A DNA stretch of 6,109 bases, taken from the NCBI GenBank assembly GCA_937864935.1, contig CALMDN010000204.1, positions 1 to 6,109 on the forward strand, written 5' to 3'. Positions 1 to 6,070 of this stretch are shown in pieces; the stretch's first letter is position 1; each line of letters starts with the position of its first letter. The stretch is from an uncultured Bacteroidales bacterium (GTDB lineage: Bacteria > Bacteroidota > Bacteroidia > Bacteroidales > Lentimicrobiaceae). Below the pieces are notes generated by a model. That model had not been told where the DNA came from and did no database searches. It saw nothing but the letters and a program-made list of their open reading frames with translations. A program made the translations under genes and the position numbers.

Positions 1-624
1 TGTTGCCTGAACCGCGTCCGTATGGAAGAGAATGCCCTTTTCATGCGCCATTCCGGTAATCTGCTTCACCGGGTTGATGGTTCCCAGGGTATTTGAGATA
101 TGGGTGAGGGCCAGCAGCCTGGTCTTGCTGCCCATCAATGAGAAAAGTATCTCCAGGTCGAGGCTTCCGTCGTCCAGCAGCGGACAGACAACCAGACGGG
201 CACCTTTTTCCTCACAAAGCATCTGCCAGGGCACGATGTTGGAATGGTGTTCCATGGCTGAAATCAGGATTTCGTCGCCGGCGGTAATGTACTTCCTGCC
301 CCAGGTTGATGCAACCAGATTGATGGATTCCGTGCAACCCCGCGTGAATATTACCTCATACCTGGAACGGGCATGGATAAACGCCTGTACCTGGTCCCTC
401 ACCGCTTCGAAGGCAGTGGTGGCCTGCTGACTCAGGTAGTGAACACCCCGGTGTACATTGGAATTGAGATTGCAGTAATAATCTGTCAGTGCATCAATCA
501 CCACCTGAGGTTTCTGCGTGGTGGCTGCATTGTCAAAATAAACCAGCGGCTTGTTGTGAACACTGCGCGCAAGAACCGGAAAATCTGCTCTTATCTTGTC
601 AATATCAATAGCGTTGAACTGCAT
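1..624 (-). CDS. sufS: SufS cysteine desulfurase, N-terminal half (runs off the window)
   Basis: PLP-dependent cysteine desulfurase that removes sulfur from L-cysteine, giving alanine and an enzyme persulfide that feeds the SufBCD scaffold in the cytoplasm. Only the first 208 residues are present, about half of the usual 400-odd; the PLP lysine and catalytic cysteine lie beyond the left edge. Visible motifs are YFDNAATTQKP (29-39), the SNVHRGVH segment (55-62), FTRGCTESINLV (93-104), MEHHSNIVPWQ (124-134, where His126 should stack on PLP), HISNTLGTINPV (175-186) and HTDAVQA (201-207, where Asp203 should contact the PLP ring nitrogen). The MEHHSNIVPW block points to the SufS (group II) branch rather than IscS. 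Small departures are GCTE where GTTE is common, and TDAVQA where VDGAQA is common. The ATG at 624-622 gives the usual start shortly before IRADFPVL. A weak GAAGG lies nine bases upstream. The gene is last of the visible suf genes, 149 bases after sufD. Confidence 0.96.
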   Translation of the reverse strand, partial: MQFNAIDIDKIRADFPVLARSVHNKPLVYFDNAATTQKPQVVIDALTDYYCNLNSNVHRGVHYLSQQATTAFEAVRDQVQAFIHARSRYEVIFTRGCTESINLVASTWGRKYITAGDEILISAMEHHSNIVPWQMLCEEKGARLVVCPLLDDGSLDLEILFSLMGSKTRLLALTHISNTLGTINPVKQITGMAHEKGILFHTDAVQAT

Positions 625-743
625 GTGTGGGTGCCTTCAGAGAATTAAAAGCTCAGTAAATAGTAATGGTGTTGACCAATAGGAACCGGAATCATTGCCT
701 GTGAAAGTTTTGTCCTTTTCATACGGAAATGCGTTCCCCATTT

Positions 744-751
744 CAAAAATA
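744..751 (-). promoter_or_regulatory. Possible Bacteroidetes-type -7 box ahead of sufS
   Basis: The minus strand reads TATTTTTG, which fits TAnnTTTG. It sits in the 149-base sufD-sufS gap, about 120 bases before the sufS ATG. No TTG-type -33 element is visible 17 to 23 bases upstream, and an 8-base pattern with two free positions arises easily by chance in AT-rich DNA. If real, it would give sufS transcription separate from sufBCD. The rest of the gap (625-773) shows no convincing gene. Confidence 0.2.
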
Positions 752-773
752 GTACATAATGCTGAACTATGCA

Positions 774-2189
774 CTATATCTTGCTCATGTCAATTTCGAA
801 TGCCACCCGCTGCTCCCTGGCGTTGCAATGCAACACACACTGGTCGCAGACAGAAAGTTCTCCGCGCAGACGCTTCTTCACGAGATCATCAATCCGCAGC
901 CTTAGCTGGGGAATGGATATTTTGTTCACGATCTCGGCTGCAAAGGCATACATCAGCAGCATGCGGGCATTGTCGTGGCTGATCCCCCTGGAACGCAGGT
1001 AGAACATGGCCTCGCTGTCCAATTGCCCGACAGTGGCTCCATGACTGCACTTCACATCGTCAGCATAAATCTCGAGGAATGGCTTGGTATCAATCACTGC
1101 CTTGTCGGAAATCAGGATGTTTTTGTTGTTCTGATAGGCATTGGTGCGCTGTGCATCCTGACGTACCAGAATGTGTCCGTTGAAAACTCCGCTGGCATGA
1201 TCATCCAGAATGCCCTTGAACAGTTCGTTGCTGGTGCAATCGGGCATCGCATGGTCTATAAAAACCTGATTGTCAACATGCTGATTCCTATCCATCAGAT
1301 AAACGCCCAACACATCGGCATGGCTTCCGCGGCCATTGAGCTTAACGTTGGTTTCGTTGCGGATCAGCCCACCATTCAGGCTGATGGCGTTGGTTGAAAG
1401 GCTGGAACCGGCTTCCAGCTGAAAATACATGGTGTTCACCAGGGCCGACCGGTCGTTTTTATTCTGGAGTTTGTAATGATCAATCACGGCGTTCTCTCCG
1501 GCGTAGACTTCCGTAACGGCGTTGATAAACCCGGGATGATCATCGATGGAATCATCGCACTGAACCAGTTTCAGGCTGCTGTTGCGGCCGGCGATCACCA
1601 GGTTGCGCGGCTGAAGAAATACAGTATCGGCCGAGTTGATGATGTTTACAATCTGAATGATTTCTGATACCACCACATTGTCGGGCACATAAATAAACAC
1701 CCCATCCCTGGCAAAAGCCGTATTCAGGGCTGTAAGACTGTTGTTTGCGGTATCGGCGTAGCGGCCGAAATGTGCTTCGATAAGATCGGCGTGCTTGATG
1801 AATGCATCGGCGAGGCTGCATACGATGACACCCTTCGATGCTTCGTTCAGCTGATTTCCCCTTTCAATGTATCTGCCGTTGTATTGGGCAACCATAAAGG
1901 TATTGAACCCCGGCACATCGCATTTGAAGACCTCGTCAAGGTCAACATTTTCAATCCGTGCTTCAAAGGGGAAGGTAAATACATTGCCCAGCATTCGGCT
2001 CAGGTCAGTATTCCTCCACTTTTCAAGTTTTATATGCGGGAAACCCATGGTTCTGAATACTTCCATGGCGCCGTGCCGGAGCTGAGACACCCTTTCCGGG
2101 TCGTTGCTGCCGAGCATGCCGTGCTTCTCTTCCCACAACCGGAGCAAAGCCTCCCTGGTGGTTGTTCCACCTGTTATTGTTCCATCCAT
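774..2189 (-). CDS. sufD: SufD, Fe-S cluster assembly scaffold subunit
   Basis: Partner of SufB in the cytoplasmic SufBC2D complex, which builds iron-sulfur clusters at the SufB-SufD interface. The 471-residue protein has a helical N-terminal part with HIKLEKWRNTDL (52-63), a central beta-helix region, and the conserved C-terminal core. Its DDVKCSHGATVGQLD block (377-391) includes Cys381 and His383, equivalent to Cys358 and His360 of E. coli SufD; that histidine is implicated in cluster formation together with SufB Cys405. MFYLRSRGIS (395-404) follows, then a helical tail. The start is the ATG at 2189-2187, 21 bases after the sufC stop, with no Shine-Dalgarno sequence, which is normal for this phylum. 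The protein is somewhat longer than E. coli SufD and ends in a cysteine-rich tail, CDQCVLHC (448-455), giving C-x2-C-x3-C plus a histidine. Confident assignment: it lies directly after sufC and lacks the SufB-type C-terminus. Confidence 0.96.
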   Translation of the reverse strand: MDGTITGGTTTREALLRLWEEKHGMLGSNDPERVSQLRHGAMEVFRTMGFPHIKLEKWRNTDLSRMLGNVFTFPFEARIENVDLDEVFKCDVPGFNTFMVAQYNGRYIERGNQLNEASKGVIVCSLADAFIKHADLIEAHFGRYADTANNSLTALNTAFARDGVFIYVPDNVVVSEIIQIVNIINSADTVFLQPRNLVIAGRNSSLKLVQCDDSIDDHPGFINAVTEVYAGENAVIDHYKLQNKNDRSALVNTMYFQLEAGSSLSTNAISLNGGLIRNETNVKLNGRGSHADVLGVYLMDRNQHVDNQVFIDHAMPDCTSNELFKGILDDHASGVFNGHILVRQDAQRTNAYQNNKNILISDKAVIDTKPFLEIYADDVKCSHGATVGQLDSEAMFYLRSRGISHDNARMLLMYAFAAEIVNKISIPQLRLRIDDLVKKRLRGELSVCDQCVLHCNAREQRVAFEIDMSKI

Positions 2190-2210
2190 AATTGATAATT
2201 TTTGTCAGGA

Positions 2211-2960
2211 TCAGACAAGCTCAGCTTTAATCCATTCATAACCCTTCTCTTCCAGCTCAATGGCCAGCTCTTTGCCGCCTGAACGTACAATTCGGCCGTC
2301 GAAAAGCACATGCACAATATCCGGTACTATATATTCAAGCAGTCGCTGATAATGGGTAATAACCACAAAAGCGTTGTCAGGCCTCCGCAGCTTGTTTACC
2401 CCGTTGGCAACGATTTTCAGTGCATCTATGTCGAGGCCTGAGTCGGTTTCATCGAGGATTGCCAGACTGGGTTCGAGCATGGCCATCTGGAAGATCTCAT
2501 TCTTCTTTTTCTCGCCCCCCGAAAACCCTTCGTTTACCGACCGGTTCGCCAGTTTGGCATGAATCTCAAGCATTTTCTTCTTTTCTTCCATTTTGGCCAG
2601 AAACTCATTGGCCGGCATGGGATCCAGCCCATGATATTTGCGTTGCTCGTTGACTGCAGTACGCATAAAATTGGTGATGCTTACCCCGGGAATCTCAACC
2701 GGATACTGAAATCCGAGAAAAATACCTTCACTGGCACGGTCTTCAACCGGCATTTCAAGCAGATTCTTCCCCTTGTAGAGTATTTCTCCTTCATCCACTG
2801 TAAATATCTCACGACCTGAAATAACGGAAGCGAGGGTGCTTTTCCCCGTGCCATTGGGTCCCATGATGGCATGTACTTCACCCGGTCTTACTTCCAGGTT
2901 TACTCCCTTCAGTATCTCCTTGTTGTTGATCGAAACCCTTAAATTTTTAATGCTGAGCAT
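2211..2960 (-). CDS. sufC: SufC, ABC-type ATPase of the Fe-S assembly complex
   Basis: Soluble ABC ATPase that binds SufB and SufD; its ATP-driven dimerisation is thought to reshape the SufB-SufD interface during cluster assembly. It is not a membrane transporter component here. The 249 residues match the usual family length. Visible in order are Walker A GPNGTGKST (34-42), Q-loop Gln85 in GFQYPVEIPG, the ABC signature FSGGEKKKNE (146-155), Walker B LAILDETDSGLD (166-177, with Asp170 and catalytic Glu171), the D-loop SGLD (174-177) and the switch histidine His203 in ITHYQRLL. The FQYPVEIPGVS block and the SGGEKKKNE form of the signature are typical of SufC and separate it from transporter ATPases. 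The ATG at 2960-2958 starts MLSIKNL. It follows sufB after a 164-base repeat-bearing gap and is tightly followed by sufD (21 bases). Confidence 0.98.
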   Translation of the reverse strand: MLSIKNLRVSINNKEILKGVNLEVRPGEVHAIMGPNGTGKSTLASVISGREIFTVDEGEILYKGKNLLEMPVEDRASEGIFLGFQYPVEIPGVSITNFMRTAVNEQRKYHGLDPMPANEFLAKMEEKKKMLEIHAKLANRSVNEGFSGGEKKKNEIFQMAMLEPSLAILDETDSGLDIDALKIVANGVNKLRRPDNAFVVITHYQRLLEYIVPDIVHVLFDGRIVRSGGKELAIELEEKGYEWIKAELV

Positions 2961-3012
2961 ATTGTTGTCTGGTTATTTTTAGTTTTCTGAGAAGGCATTG
3001 ATGGAAAGAGAA

Positions 3013-3040
3013 ATTTCTAATTTCTAATTTCTAATTTCCA
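3013..3040. repeat. Heptamer tandem repeat (ATTTCTA)x4
   Basis: Four consecutive 7-base units on the plus strand, three identical (ATTTCTA at 3013, 3020 and 3027) and the fourth with one change (ATTTCCA at 3034). In the transcribed direction the unit is TAGAAAT. It lies in the sufB-sufC gap (2961-3124), between the other repeat and the sufC start. The remainder of that gap is AT-rich, with no visible gene or clear promoter; a small TGCC-ACA-GGCA stem lies at about 3069-3082. Confidence 0.9.
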
Positions 3041-3085
3041 ATATCCAACTCTCTGATGCTTCTTAAATGCCTGCCTGTGGCAAAC

Positions 3086-3128
3086 TTTTTTTACTTTTTA
3101 CTTTCAACTTTTTACTTTCAACTTTTAC
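3086..3128 (-). repeat. Heptamer-based tandem repeat beginning at the sufB stop codon
   Basis: Read on the minus strand, this is GTAAAA followed by two copies of the 14-base unit GTTGAAAGTAAAAA and then GTAAAAAAA. It is therefore a run of 7-base units alternating GTTGAAA and GTAAAAA, ending with a unit two A longer. The TAA stop of sufB (3127-3125) lies inside the first GTAAAA. The same GTAAAAA unit makes up the tract after thiL. Confidence 0.9.
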
Positions 3129-4573
3129 CCAACGCTTCCTTCCAGGCTGATCGAAAGCAGTTTCTGCGCCTCTACGGCAAATTCCATCGGAAGCTGTTTC
3201 AGGACTTCACGTGCGTAACCATTCACAATCAAACCAATGGCGCTTTCGGTGCTGATTCCCCGCTGGTTGCAATAGAACAACTGATCGTCGGAAATCTTTG
3301 ATGTGGTTGCTTCGTGTTCAACGATGGACGTCTTGTTCTCCGTTTTTATATAAGGGAAGGTGTGCGCCCCGCATTTATCGCCGAGGAGCAGTGAATCACA
3401 CTGGGAGAAATTCCTTGAATTCTCGGCTCGTTTTGTCATCTTCACCAGACCTCGGTAGCTGTTGCTGCTGTGACCGGCTGAAATCCCCTTTGAAACAATG
3501 GTGCTGCGGGTATTCTTCCCCAGGTGGATCATCTTGCTGCCGGTATCGGCCTGCTGGTAGTTGTTGGTTACGGCAACAGAATAAAACTCTCCCACCGAGT
3601 TGTCGCCCATCAGCACCACACTCGGATACTTCCAGGTGATCGCTGAACCGGTTTCTACCTGTGTCCAGGATATTTTGGAGTTGTTGCCCTTACATATCCC
3701 CCGTTTGGTGACGAAATTGTAGATTCCACCTTCTCCCTTCTTGTTGCCGGGATACCAGTTCTGAACCGTAGAATATTTCACTTCGGCTTCCTTGAGGGCG
3801 ATAATCTCCACAATGGCCGCATGAAGCTGGTTTTCATCACGCATGGGTGCAGTACAGCCTTCCATATAGCTCACATAGCTGTTCTCGTCGCCAATGATGA
3901 GCGTCCGTTCAAACTGTCCCGTATTGGCGGCATTGATCCTGAAATAGGTCGACAATTCTATCGGGCACCTGACCCCTTTCGGGATATAACAGAATGATCC
4001 GTCACTGAAAACCGCTGAATTCAGGGCTGCAAAGTAATTGTCTTCCGAGGGCACCACCGAACCCAGATACTGTTTGACCAGATCGGGAACCTTTTGTACC
4101 GCCTCACTGAAGGAACAAAAGATAATTCCCTGTTTCTCCAGTGTTTCTGAAAATGTTGTTTTTACAGATACCGAATCAATCACTGCATCCACGGCAACGC
4201 CTGACAGGCGTTTCTGTTCTTCGAGAGAGATCCCGAGCTTATTGAAGGTAGCAATCAGCTCAGGGTCAACTTCATCAAGGCTCGCCAGCTCCTTTTTCCG
4301 CTTCGGTGCTGCATAGTAGATGATGTTCTGATAATCGATGGGCGGGTGATGCAGGTGCGCCCAGGCAGGCTCGGTCATGCCCAGCCATTTGTGATAGGCA
4401 TCAAGCCTGAACTGCAGCAGCCATTCAGGTTCATTTTTTTTGGCCGAGATAAACCGGATGGTATCCTCAGTAAGCCCCTTAGGAGCCGTATCCATCTCAA
4501 TATCAGTGTAGAATCCGTATTTATATTCCCCCTGCGTTACCTCTTCAAGTATGTTGTTAGGGTCCTTGTCCAT
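3125..4573 (-). CDS. sufB: SufB, Fe-S cluster assembly scaffold protein
   Basis: Main scaffold of the SufBC2D complex, receiving sulfur from SufS (usually through a SufE or SufU partner not seen here) and building the nascent cluster. The 482 residues compare well with the family (E. coli 495). Hallmarks are [19 protein letters not shown] (48-66), [17 protein letters not shown] (198-214), SYMEGCTAP (235-243), QNWYPGN (271-277), [12 protein letters not shown] (366-377), the [19 protein letters not shown] block (391-409) and the canonical C-terminus [17 protein letters not shown]. Cys392 and Glu421 correspond to E. coli Cys405 and Glu434, both important for sulfur transfer and cluster assembly. 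The ATG at 4573-4571 begins MDKDPNN; a poorly spaced AAGGG precedes it. It is the first gene of the operon, behind a consensus -7 box. An A8 run near codons 45-47 and a stop codon embedded in a heptamer repeat are the only oddities. Confidence 0.98.
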   Translation of the reverse strand: MDKDPNNILEEVTQGEYKYGFYTDIEMDTAPKGLTEDTIRFISAKKNEPEWLLQFRLDAYHKWLGMTEPAWAHLHHPPIDYQNIIYYAAPKRKKELASLDEVDPELIATFNKLGISLEEQKRLSGVAVDAVIDSVSVKTTFSETLEKQGIIFCSFSEAVQKVPDLVKQYLGSVVPSEDNYFAALNSAVFSDGSFCYIPKGVRCPIELSTYFRINAANTGQFERTLIIGDENSYVSYMEGCTAPMRDENQLHAAIVEIIALKEAEVKYSTVQNWYPGNKKGEGGIYNFVTKRGICKGNNSKISWTQVETGSAITWKYPSVVLMGDNSVGEFYSVAVTNNYQQADTGSKMIHLGKNTRSTIVSKGISAGHSSNSYRGLVKMTKRAENSRNFSQCDSLLLGDKCGAHTFPYIKTENKTSIVEHEATTSKISDDQLFYCNQRGISTESAIGLIVNGYAREVLKQLPMEFAVEAQKLLSISLEGSVG

Positions 4574-4588
4574 TTCCCTTGTGGTTAT

Positions 4589-4600
4589 TTAAGTACTTAA
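4589..4600. promoter_or_regulatory. Perfect 12-base palindrome in the sufB leader
   Basis: TTAAGTACTTAA is its own reverse complement. It sits 16 to 27 bases before the sufB ATG and downstream of the predicted -7 box, so it would lie in the 5' untranslated leader. A second AT-rich dyad, TTAATT and AATTAA on the minus strand with a 6-base spacer, adjoins and overlaps it (about 4597-4614). The position suits a repressor operator, but I do not recognise it as an IscR, SufR or Fur site, and AT-rich DNA yields such dyads by chance. Confidence 0.35.
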
Positions 4601-4623
4601 TTAGATTAAATTAAGATAGCCGG

Positions 4624-4658
4624 CAAATATACTCAATTTGAATTTTTCAGGCGCTAAA
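4624..4658 (-). promoter_or_regulatory. sufB operon promoter (Bacteroidetes type)
   Basis: The minus strand has TATATTTG at 4631-4624, an exact fit to the Bacteroidetes -7 consensus TAnnTTTG. A TTTA resembling the -33 TTTG box lies 23 bases upstream (4658-4655), at the long end of the usual spacing. Transcription would start a few bases beyond the -7 box, giving a leader of roughly 45 bases before the sufB ATG. This is the only good promoter match found upstream of sufB, and probably drives sufBCD and possibly sufS. Confidence 0.6.
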
Positions 4659-4943
4659 GTCTGATATAAAATGAATCCGTACTGAAACTTTCACCGGGGT
4701 CTTAATTCAATGGTATAACAATCAGCGCGGTATTAAGTTGCACCGCAGATCAGACCCGGTCCCGTCTAGCTTGTGATCAGCAGCATGGAATGATGCACCC
4801 GATAGCCCTGAGACACCTGATCCGGCAAGGATGGAAGGGTCACAAACACGCTTTTCAGGAAACGGTAAACCTTCAGCATCCTTTCTGGAAAAGGGTCCGA
4901 TGAGCCGGCCAGGGTTCCGGGAAGTCAAACCGCTGAATATGCT
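4632..4943. other. Unassigned middle of the sufB/thiL intergenic region
   Basis: About 310 bases between the two divergent promoters with no recognisable gene. The first 100 bases next to sufB are AT-rich; from about 4741 to 4940 the DNA is visibly GC-richer. Short open frames occur on both strands: 80 codons at 4964-4722, 37 codons at 4879-4766, and 49 codons at 4831-4980 whose stop overlaps the thiL start. None resembles a known family, and several frames being open at once suggests base composition rather than coding. GATCAG at 4748 and again at 4775, with its complement CTGATC at 4817-4822, allows long-range pairing. CTGAGA (4808-4813) followed by ACCTGATC (4815-4822) recalls part of a TPP riboswitch, but the full fold is not present. 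Confidence 0.5.
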
Positions 4944-4951
4944 TACCTTTG
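4944..4951 (+). promoter_or_regulatory. thiL promoter -7 box
   Basis: TACCTTTG is an exact match to the Bacteroidetes -7 consensus TAnnTTTG, followed by GCAACC, a common context for such starts. It ends 25 bases before the thiL ATG, implying a leader of about 20 bases. No TTG-type -33 box is seen at the usual spacing. If this is the main start, sequence upstream of 4944 would not be in the thiL transcript. Confidence 0.6.
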
Positions 4952-4976
4952 CAACCCCAACCAAAAGAAAGATCCA

Positions 4977-6020
4977 ATGAGCGACACAACCAATCCGAAA
5001 CGCACCGAACTCTCTGCTTTAGGCGAATTTGGCCTGATCGGCCACCTTACTTCAGGTATTGAAATCAAAAACAAAGAAACCCTGAAAGGCACCGGGGATG
5101 ATGCCGCTGTTATCGACAACGGGGAATTGCTGACCCTGGTATCGAAAGACCTGCTGGTTGAAGGCGTTCATTTCGATCTTACCTATACCCCGCTCAAACA
5201 CCTGGGATACAAGGCTGCGGTTGTCAATATTTCTGACATAGCGGCCATGAATGGTACCGCGAAACAGTTGCTGGTCGGAATATCTGTTTCCAACAGGTTT
5301 TCTGTGGAAGCCCTGGAAGAACTGTATGCCGGCATCAGGCTGGCCTGTGAAAAATACCATGTTGATCTGGTGGGAGGTGACACGACCTCTTCGGTTTCGG
5401 GATTGTTTATCTCGGTGACGGTGATCGGAACTGCCAAAAGGGAAGAGGTGGTTTACCGCAATACAGCCCGCGAAAATGACCTGATCTGCGTGAGCGGTGA
5501 CCTGGGGGGGGCCTACATCGGCTTGTTGCTGCTCGAAAGGGAGAAACAGGTGTTTAAAGCCAACCCTCAGATGCAACCCGACCTCGAAGGCAATGACTAT
5601 GTACTTGAACGTCAGCTCAAACCAGAAGCCAGGGTTGACATTGTAACAAAACTGCGCGAAGCCGGTATCAGGCCCACAGCCATGATTGACATATCGGATG
5701 GCCTGGCCAGTGAGGTCCTCCACATAGCCAAAGATTCAGGCCTGGGATGCAGAATCTACGAAAACAAGATCCCCATCGATGTGGTAACCGCCGATATTGC
5801 CGGCGAATTCCAGATCGATCCGACCACCGCTGCCATGAACGGTGGCGAGGACTATGAGATGCTCTTCACCGCCGATGTGAATGATTTCGAAAAACTCAAA
5901 ACAATCAGCGGCATTCACATCATCGGCCACATGACCGAAAAAGCCGAAGGCGAATACCTGATCAGCAATGGTGGCAGCCTATACCCTATTGAGGCACAAG
6001 GGTTTGACCATTTAAAGTAA
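4977..6020 (+). CDS. thiL: ThiL, thiamine-monophosphate kinase
   Basis: Phosphorylates thiamine monophosphate with ATP to give thiamine diphosphate, the last step of de novo synthesis of this cofactor, in the cytoplasm. The 347-residue protein has the PurM/ThiL-like two-domain layout. The N-terminal ATP- and metal-binding part carries LGEFGLI (15-21), GTGDDAAVI (38-46), DLLVEGVHFD (58-67), NISDIAAMNG (84-93) and GGDTTSS (132-138). The C-terminal part carries RNTARENDLICVSGDLGGA (160-178), KPEARVD (214-220), IDISDGLASE (236-245) and NGGEDYEML (287-295). These acidic motifs are the expected metal and nucleotide ligands; none is missing. The length fits the family (about 320-350). The ATG at 4977 is preceded by A-rich sequence and a consensus -7 box; MSDTTNPKRTELSALGEFGLI suits the family start. 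A G8 run (5504-5511) lies in the SGDLGGA codons. The stop TAA is part of a heptamer repeat. The large open frame on the opposite strand is a shadow. Confidence 0.97.
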   Translation: MSDTTNPKRTELSALGEFGLIGHLTSGIEIKNKETLKGTGDDAAVIDNGELLTLVSKDLLVEGVHFDLTYTPLKHLGYKAAVVNISDIAAMNGTAKQLLVGISVSNRFSVEALEELYAGIRLACEKYHVDLVGGDTTSSVSGLFISVTVIGTAKREEVVYRNTARENDLICVSGDLGGAYIGLLLLEREKQVFKANPQMQPDLEGNDYVLERQLKPEARVDIVTKLREAGIRPTAMIDISDGLASEVLHIAKDSGLGCRIYENKIPIDVVTADIAGEFQIDPTTAAMNGGEDYEMLFTADVNDFEKLKTISGIHIIGHMTEKAEGEYLISNGGSLYPIEAQGFDHLK

Positions 6021-6054
6021 AAAGTAAAAAGTAAAAAGTAAAAAGTAAAAAGTA
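6014..6054 (+). repeat. Heptamer tandem repeat (AAAGTAA) beginning at the thiL stop codon
   Basis: Five perfect copies of AAAGTAA (6014-6048) and a sixth copy lacking only its last base (6049-6054). The first copy includes the last sense codon AAG and the stop TAA of thiL. In another phase the unit is GTAAAAA, the same heptamer found after sufB on the opposite strand. No intrinsic terminator follows thiL. Confidence 0.95.
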
Positions 6055-6070
6055 TGTCCGTGCCTGAAAT

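Noticed and set aside
32..1002. Several plus-strand open frames of 77 to 132 codons at the left end.
   Set aside because: They lie mainly antisense to sufS and sufD. Conserved SufS and SufD motifs on the minus strand explain the sequence; the plus-strand translations look arbitrary.
975..2195. Plus-strand frames of about 140 codons inside sufD (975-1397 and 1770-2195).
   Set aside because: They overlap a full-length, motif-complete SufD on the other strand, lack family features, and have no promoter or start context.
3067..3100. A plus-strand hairpin (TGCC-TGT-GGCA) followed by a T run, resembling an intrinsic terminator.
   Set aside because: The stem is only four pairs, the T run comes from the heptamer repeat, and no plus-strand gene ends here. 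In the direction of suf transcription the run is A rather than T.
3013..3128. The repeat cluster between sufB and sufC as a CRISPR array or insertion sequence end.
   Set aside because: The units are 7 bases with no spacers, and there is no transposase, target-site duplication or long inverted repeat nearby.
4766..4879. A 37-codon minus-strand frame starting MLKVYRFLKSVFVTLPS, somewhat protein-like in composition.
   Set aside because: It is too short to judge without comparison, has no ribosome binding site or promoter I can identify, and matches nothing I know. Kept only as part of the unexplained block.
4722..4964. An 80-codon minus-strand frame in the sufB/thiL intergenic region.
   Set aside because: Its composition (many Gly, Ser, Pro and Arg) looks like translated GC-rich spacer, it overlaps the thiL -7 box, and other frames in the same stretch are equally open. 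No family resemblance.
4831..4980. A 49-codon plus-strand frame whose TGA overlaps the thiL ATG, suggesting translational coupling.
   Set aside because: The best thiL promoter box (4944-4951) lies inside this frame, so it would not be transcribed whole from it. The translation is low in hydrophobic residues and unrecognisable; the ATGA overlap is likely chance.
5052..5723. A 223-codon open frame on the minus strand opposite thiL.
   Set aside because: It lies wholly within thiL, whose motifs are complete, and its translation is rich in Gln, Phe, His and Arg with no recognisable domain. It is a typical antisense shadow of a gene with this codon use.
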